DNA of 64,000 nucleotides, taken from Dugong dugon. Taxonomy: Eukaryota; Chordata; Mammalia; Sirenia; Dugongidae. This document shows positions 55,301 to 61,300 of this stretch, in pieces. Both the position numbers and the translations under genes were made by a program. The DNA lies in the NCBI GenBank assembly GCA_030035585.1, contig CM057468.1, positions 54,618,145 through 54,682,144 on the forward strand, given 5' to 3'. The notes beneath the pieces were generated by a model that saw nothing but the letters and a program-made list of their open reading frames with translations, was not told where the DNA came from and ran no database searches. The first letter of the stretch is position 1. The number at the start of each line of letters is the position of its first letter.

Positions 55301-58300
55301 AGGACTCTCTGTTGTAATCCCAGTCACAGTGGTCAGTAGTGGCAGCTGGGCACCATCTAGTTCTTTTTGTGTCAGTGTCATGCAGACTGTGGTTCATGTG
55401 GTCCATTAGTCCTTGAGTCTTTAGTATTTTTAGTATTTTTCCCTCTCCTTTGCTCCAGACTAGAAAAGACTGATAGTTATATCTTAGATAGCTGCTCAAA
55501 AGCTTTTAAGACCCCAGATGGTACTCACTAAAGTAGGATGCAGAACATTGTTTTTATGAACTATGTTGTGCAAACTGACATAGATATCCCCTGAATCTAT
55601 GGTCCTTTGCCTTCAAGCCTGGGAACTTCATCTCATGAGGTGTTTAATTATGTCTAAGAGATTTCCCCAGCTGTGCCACTTGTGTGCCCTATGGTCTATA
55701 TTAATATTTGAAGAGCACCTACAGTCATGTATTTAGAAATTTCCATCTCCAAACCTGTATCTACCCGTGAGTGTGTTACCTTACCCCCTCTCTCACCTCT
55801 TGGTATATCTATCTATCTATCTACCAACCTATCTACGTATTTATCTCTCTAATTCGTAGATTATTATTTGTTGATTCTATTGTTGCAGGATTGTCAAGTA
55901 GTCATTATACAAAAAAAAAAAAAAAAAAAAAAAGTCCAAACCCATTGCTGTCAAGTCGATTCCAACTCATAGCTACCCTATAGGGAAGAGTAGAACTGTC
56001 CTATAGAGTTTCCAAAGAGCTGCTGGTGAATTTGAACTGCCCACCATTTGGTTAGCAGCTGAATGCTTAAACACTGCACCACCAGGGCACCTAACTTACC
56101 ATAAACCAAAAATCCTAACTTGTTGCTGTCAAGTTGATTCTGACTCATAGGGACCCTTAGGGTTTCCAAGGAGTGGCTGGTGAATTCGAACTGTTGCCCT
56201 TTTAGTTAGCAGCCATAACTCTTAACCACTGTGCCACCAGGGCCCGGTAGTTACCATAGTGGTCCTTTATTCCTGAATTTCTTTCAGTGTCCTCTCTAGC
56301 CCTGGTCATGTTGTGCTGACTTCTCCCATATTGTGTATTTCCTTTCCATTCACCAATAGTAACTCATGTCTACTATCTCTTTGGTAATTTTCCCTCCTTC
56401 CCCCTCCTATCCTTAGTAAACATCAAAAGTCTTTTTTTTTCCTGTGTGTAAACCTTCTGTTGTTACTTTATAAAAATGGTCTCATACAATATCTGTCTTT
56501 TTGTGATTGACTTATTTCACTCAGCATAATGCCCTCCAGATTCATCCATGTTGTGAGATGTTTTGTGGATTCATCAGTACTCTCTAACGTTGCATGGTAT
56601 TCCATTGTGTGTATGTACTACAGTTTGTTAATCCATTCATCTGTTGACGGGCACTTAGGTTGGTTCCACTTTTTGCTATTACGAATAATGCTGCAGTGAA
56701 CATGGTGTGCATATGTCTATTCATGTTACGGCTGTTATTTCTTTAGGGTATATACCTAGGAGTGGGATTGCTGGATCATATGGTATTTCTATTTCTAGCA
56801 TTTTGAGGAAGCAGTAACCAGAATTTTGGTCAAAATGATCCTAAACAATTTCATAAGGGAAGAATCTTAGACAGTAAATGATAATATCAGAAAACTGTAC
56901 AATTCTTTATCCTACCTTGATAGATGGTCTTGATGGATAACTGAAAGAAACATTCTTAAATTCCACAGTTCCTTCTATATATTCGGGTTTACATCCAGTT
57001 GTTGAAAAGTTATCTATAGTGGGTTTCTTGGAAAAACAAACAGAACATTATAAATCTGCAAAGACTAAGGTGACACTCTCTAGATCCTTAAAATAATTTA
57101 AAGGTGGTTTTCTTTTACAGCGTTTTTCTTTTCTGTGTTAGAAGTTAGACCTGAAGATTGCAATGAAACACAATCCTTGTGCGGAAAAGAGTAAAAAGCA
57201 GTCTCTTTTCTATAGTCAATTGGACAGCATGGATTTTGCCCATCTTACGGTTTTTTGCCCGTGGATTTTGCCCACCGGGAACCCTGGTGGTGCAGTGGTT
57301 AAGCGCTTGGCTGCTAACTGAAAGGTCAGTGGTTTGAACCTGCCTGCCTCTCCGCAGGAGAAACATGTGGCAGTCTGCTTCTGTAAAGGTTACAGCCTTG
57401 GAAACGTTATGGGACAGTTCTACTCTGTCCTATAGAGTTGCTATAAGTCAGAATCTACCCTACAGCAGTGTTTTTTTTTTTATTGCCTGAGTGGGGGGTG
57501 GTGTGTGTGCCTGTTTTTTGGTTCCTTTTCTCAGTGATGGTAGTTATTCTCCACAGCAATTAGAGGTCTTACCTGATCAATAACCTGGAAAATATTAAAG
57601 GCAGCTCCTCGGGCTATAGCGAAGGTTTCAAGGTGAGGGGCTGCTGCTCCAATGCAATAGCTACTGTGGATTACACTAAAGAAGACCTACAAGAGCAACA
57701 ACAACAACGATTTACCTTTCCACACTTATAGTAAGAGAGACCACAGAATGGAGTATATACTTGGTGGAGGATCATGGAGACATACTGGAGAGTCTAGGTG
57801 GGAAAGAATGGAAAATGCTACTGTACATAAAGGAGATACATGTTAATCCAAATATCTTTGGCTGTTTCCTAATGTGGAACGACTTTTGGTTGATATAGCT
57901 TTATGGTTATTACCTTCTAGGAAGTCTGAGCAGGAAAATCTGCTGACTGAGGAATCCTGGTCATGCACAATCCTGATGGGTGTATTTTAATGCACAACAC
58001 CTAGGAGTTTAAGGAAGAGCTCTGGTGGTGCAATGGTTAAGCACTCATCTGCTAACCGAAAGGTCAGTGGTTTGAACCCACCAGTTGCTCTGAGGAAGAA
58101 AGGTGTGGCAGTCTGTTTCTGTAAAGATTTTACAGCCTTGGAAATTCCACGGGGCAGTTCTACTCTGTCCTACAGGGTCTCTGTGAGTTGGAATTCGACT
58201 TGAGGGCAATGAGTTTGGTTGTTGGTAGGAGTTTAAAAGACTAAATTGGGATATAGGAGAGACATCTCTTTGTCGTCTGTTCTTAACATGACTGTATGTT

Positions 58301-61300
58301 GAAAGGACAGAGGAAAGGGAGGAGAATGCGATCCACAGAACCTTTTCAGATGGACGACGTTCAGCAAGGTGAACATAGAAATGTAGAGGGCCATCCTATC
58401 TCAGCAAAGAGGAAAGGAAAAGGTCTTAATAGAGACTGCCTTTTCAATTGTTGTAATATGAAAACTCTACATATGTCCAGTGGAGAATTCATTTATGATT
58501 CTTCTAACAGCACAAATGCCCTCACAAATAAGTCATTAAAACATTATGGATAAATAAATCCTGTCAATTAATAACTATAATTTAAAGGTATATACATGTC
58601 ACTTGAAAGAAAGTTATTTATTAAAAACATTCCTCTTTGAATATTCATTTTCATTCAAAGAGGAATTTTTACTGAACCCTAAAGTGCTCCATTACTTGCC
58701 AAAAGGTTGATAGTTCAAACCCACCCAGAACTGCCTAGGAAGACAGGTCTGGTGATCTGCTTCTGAAAGGTGACAGCCTTGAAAACCCTATGGAACATAG
58801 TTCTATCCTGCATACATGGGGTCACCATGAGTCAGAATTGACTCGATGGAAACTAACAACAACAACAACTAGTAAGAAAAGATGATCTAGGCCAGTTACT
58901 TTTGTTCTCAAACAAGACTTACAGCAAGAACTGTCCCAATGGTATAACCAGGTTCTCCACTAAGAATCAAGGATGTTCCATACCAAAAAGCAAGCCCATA
59001 GGTTCCATTCATAAAGAAGTACACAGCACCAAGAGACAGTTTCGAAGCTATGGCCTTTTTTATACCAACATCCTTTGCATCTTTTAAATTCTGTGTATAC
59101 CTTAAAAGATAAAACACAATTTACAGTGTAATAGCCCTAAGGGAAAATAAAGCGGAGCATATGTTGTCATAGTTAGTGGACAGACCTTTGAATTTCTTTC
59201 TCTTGGCCTCCAAAGGCTATGACTGTTCGGACTGATGACAAAACTTCTTCTGCTACAGCACCAGCTTTAGAATAGGCACTTAATTCCTTGCTGGTCAACG
59301 AGATGACCATCTGTAATAAACCAAAACCACAGTAAACCAAAGAATGACTCTGGGGTAGTACCAATGCACAGAGCATTTAATTCTGATAGAATCTAGGGTA
59401 ACAGTTTTATTATTGGAAAGGTACTTAGAGATTGCTTAGTCCCAACTTTGTCAGTTTGCAAATGAGGAAACCAACGGCCAAAATTTTAACAGACTTGTTT
59501 AAAGTCTCATAGGCAATGAAAGAGCTTAGCTTAACCCACCCTAGAATCTAAATACATTTATACATATTTTTAAAAATTATATTTTTCCTTCTACAGGTAG
59601 AGTTTCTCTGTTTTTCTCTCTTTATTTTATTTTGTAAATAAAAGCTCCTTTAAAAGATGGGTATCTTCATCGGTTACAGTGCAAAAGATTTGATTTGGAG
59701 AAGGATATTAAGGACATAGTTCACTTCAGGTGTCCACTGGAAATTAGTGAGCCCGACTTGACTTGACTTAATTTGTTACTAAGGAGCCCTGGTAGCTCAG
59801 TGGTTAAAGTGATCGACTACTAACTGAAAGGTCAGCAGTTCAAAACCACCAGCAGCTCTGCGGGAGAAAGATGGGGCAGTCCGCTTCTGTACAGATTTAC
59901 AGCCTTGGAAACCCTATGCAGTCACTATGAGTCGGAATTGACTGGATGGCAAGGAGTGGATTGATTTGCTACTATATAAAAAGCCAGGCTTTCCAATTTC
60001 CAATCTTGAGAGATCAGGTAAACCTGACAACCACCTATAGTCAAGGAGAGCAATATTCTCCACTCTGTCTGAGAAATCTGGCCTCTTGTATTCTGCAAAA
60101 ATAGCTTCAGGGGTAAACATTCCCCACCCTACACCCATATTTGCAGGATCACATTCCCCTCCCTGCCACAGTCCCCGTGAGCCATACCCTACGGATGCCT
60201 GGCTTTTTACGTAATAACAAGTCAAGTTAAATTAGGCTCACTAATTTCCAGCATGTACCTAAAATGAACTGTGTCCATAATATCCTTGTCCAAATCAAGT
60301 CTTTGACACTGTAACCAATAAAGATACCCATCTTCTAAAAGAGCTTTTCTTTAAAAAAATAAATAAATAAATAAAGAGAATAAGACAGAGAAGCTCTATC
60401 TGTAGAAGAAAAATATATATGAGTTTTATTTATTTCCTCTACTATATGTCACACTAAGGAGCCCTAGTGGCACAGAGGTTAAAGAGCTCTGCAGCTCATC
60501 AAAAGGTTGGCGGTTCGAATCCACCAGCTGCTCCATGGGAGAACGACATGGCAGTCTGCTTCCATAAAGATTTACAGCCTTGGAAACCCTATGGGGCAGT
60601 TCTACTCTGTCCTATAGTGTTGCTATGAGTCAGAATTCAAGTTGACGGCAATGCGTTTGGTTTGGGTTTTATATGTTACACTTAACTAATCCTTTAAAGT
60701 TTAGTAATTAGCAAAAGAGTCCAGTGAAATGGTACAGCAGGGACATTGCCTTCATAGCTGCAAGTTGAGCCTGTAACTATTGCCTACATCATATAGCAAA
60801 TCTATCCACTTTAAAAAAAAAATTCCATTAATAGGAGCTGATTCTATGTAAGACATACTCAGATGGCTGTTGAAGTCAGCAGGTAGCATGAGCTGAGTAA
60901 TACTCATTGCTTTCTGAATACATTTAATAGAGATAGTTATTCCCATAATATGTAACCGGAAGGGAAGCAGCACCTAGCACAAGGCCTTGCACACAATGTG
61001 TATTTAATAAACGTTTGCCAAATTAAACTGAATTGAAAGAAGCTAGAAACCATTTACCTGGCATCTCTAGTCGTCTGAATAACTTTGACTTTTCCTTGCT
61101 TTCTCTTCATGATCCGTTTTTACAATAGCAGAATTTAGATGCTCCACTCTTGTTCCTGATAAACTCCTTGCCTACCTCTCTTCCCTGGGCAGTTAAGGCT
61201 CTGATCTTAGTAACATACTAACTATGGGTAATCCTCCTACTGAGGGGCCCTCATTTCAAATAAGCCAAGGGTAGAGATTTTGACAAGGGTTATAAGGTCA

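Larger units (their letters stand above)
54872..56812 (-). mobile_element. Older antisense L1 3' end (3'UTR + ORF2 C-term)
   Basis: GTGAAGGTTTATAGAGCAAA at the 3' terminus, GGATGTCTGGGGGCCATACT, AGCTTTTAAGACCCCAGATG, then reverse ORF2 C-terminus (GCATGGTATTCCATTGTGTG, GGGATTGCTGGATCATATGG). Two AfroSINEs sit in it, and the full-length L1 landed at its 3' end. Confidence 0.85.
59578..60420. repeat. Large imperfect inverted repeat (about 200-bp arms)
   Basis: The left arm 59578-59781 plus 59975-59993 pairs with the right arm about 60193-60420. Examples: GATGGGTATCTTCATCGGTT against AACCAATAAAGATACCCATC, and AAATTAGTGAGCCCGACTTG against the reverse of the block near 60215-60250. The arms look about 80-85% alike by eye. 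The AfroSINE at 59782-59964 is in the left arm only. Confidence 0.88.
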
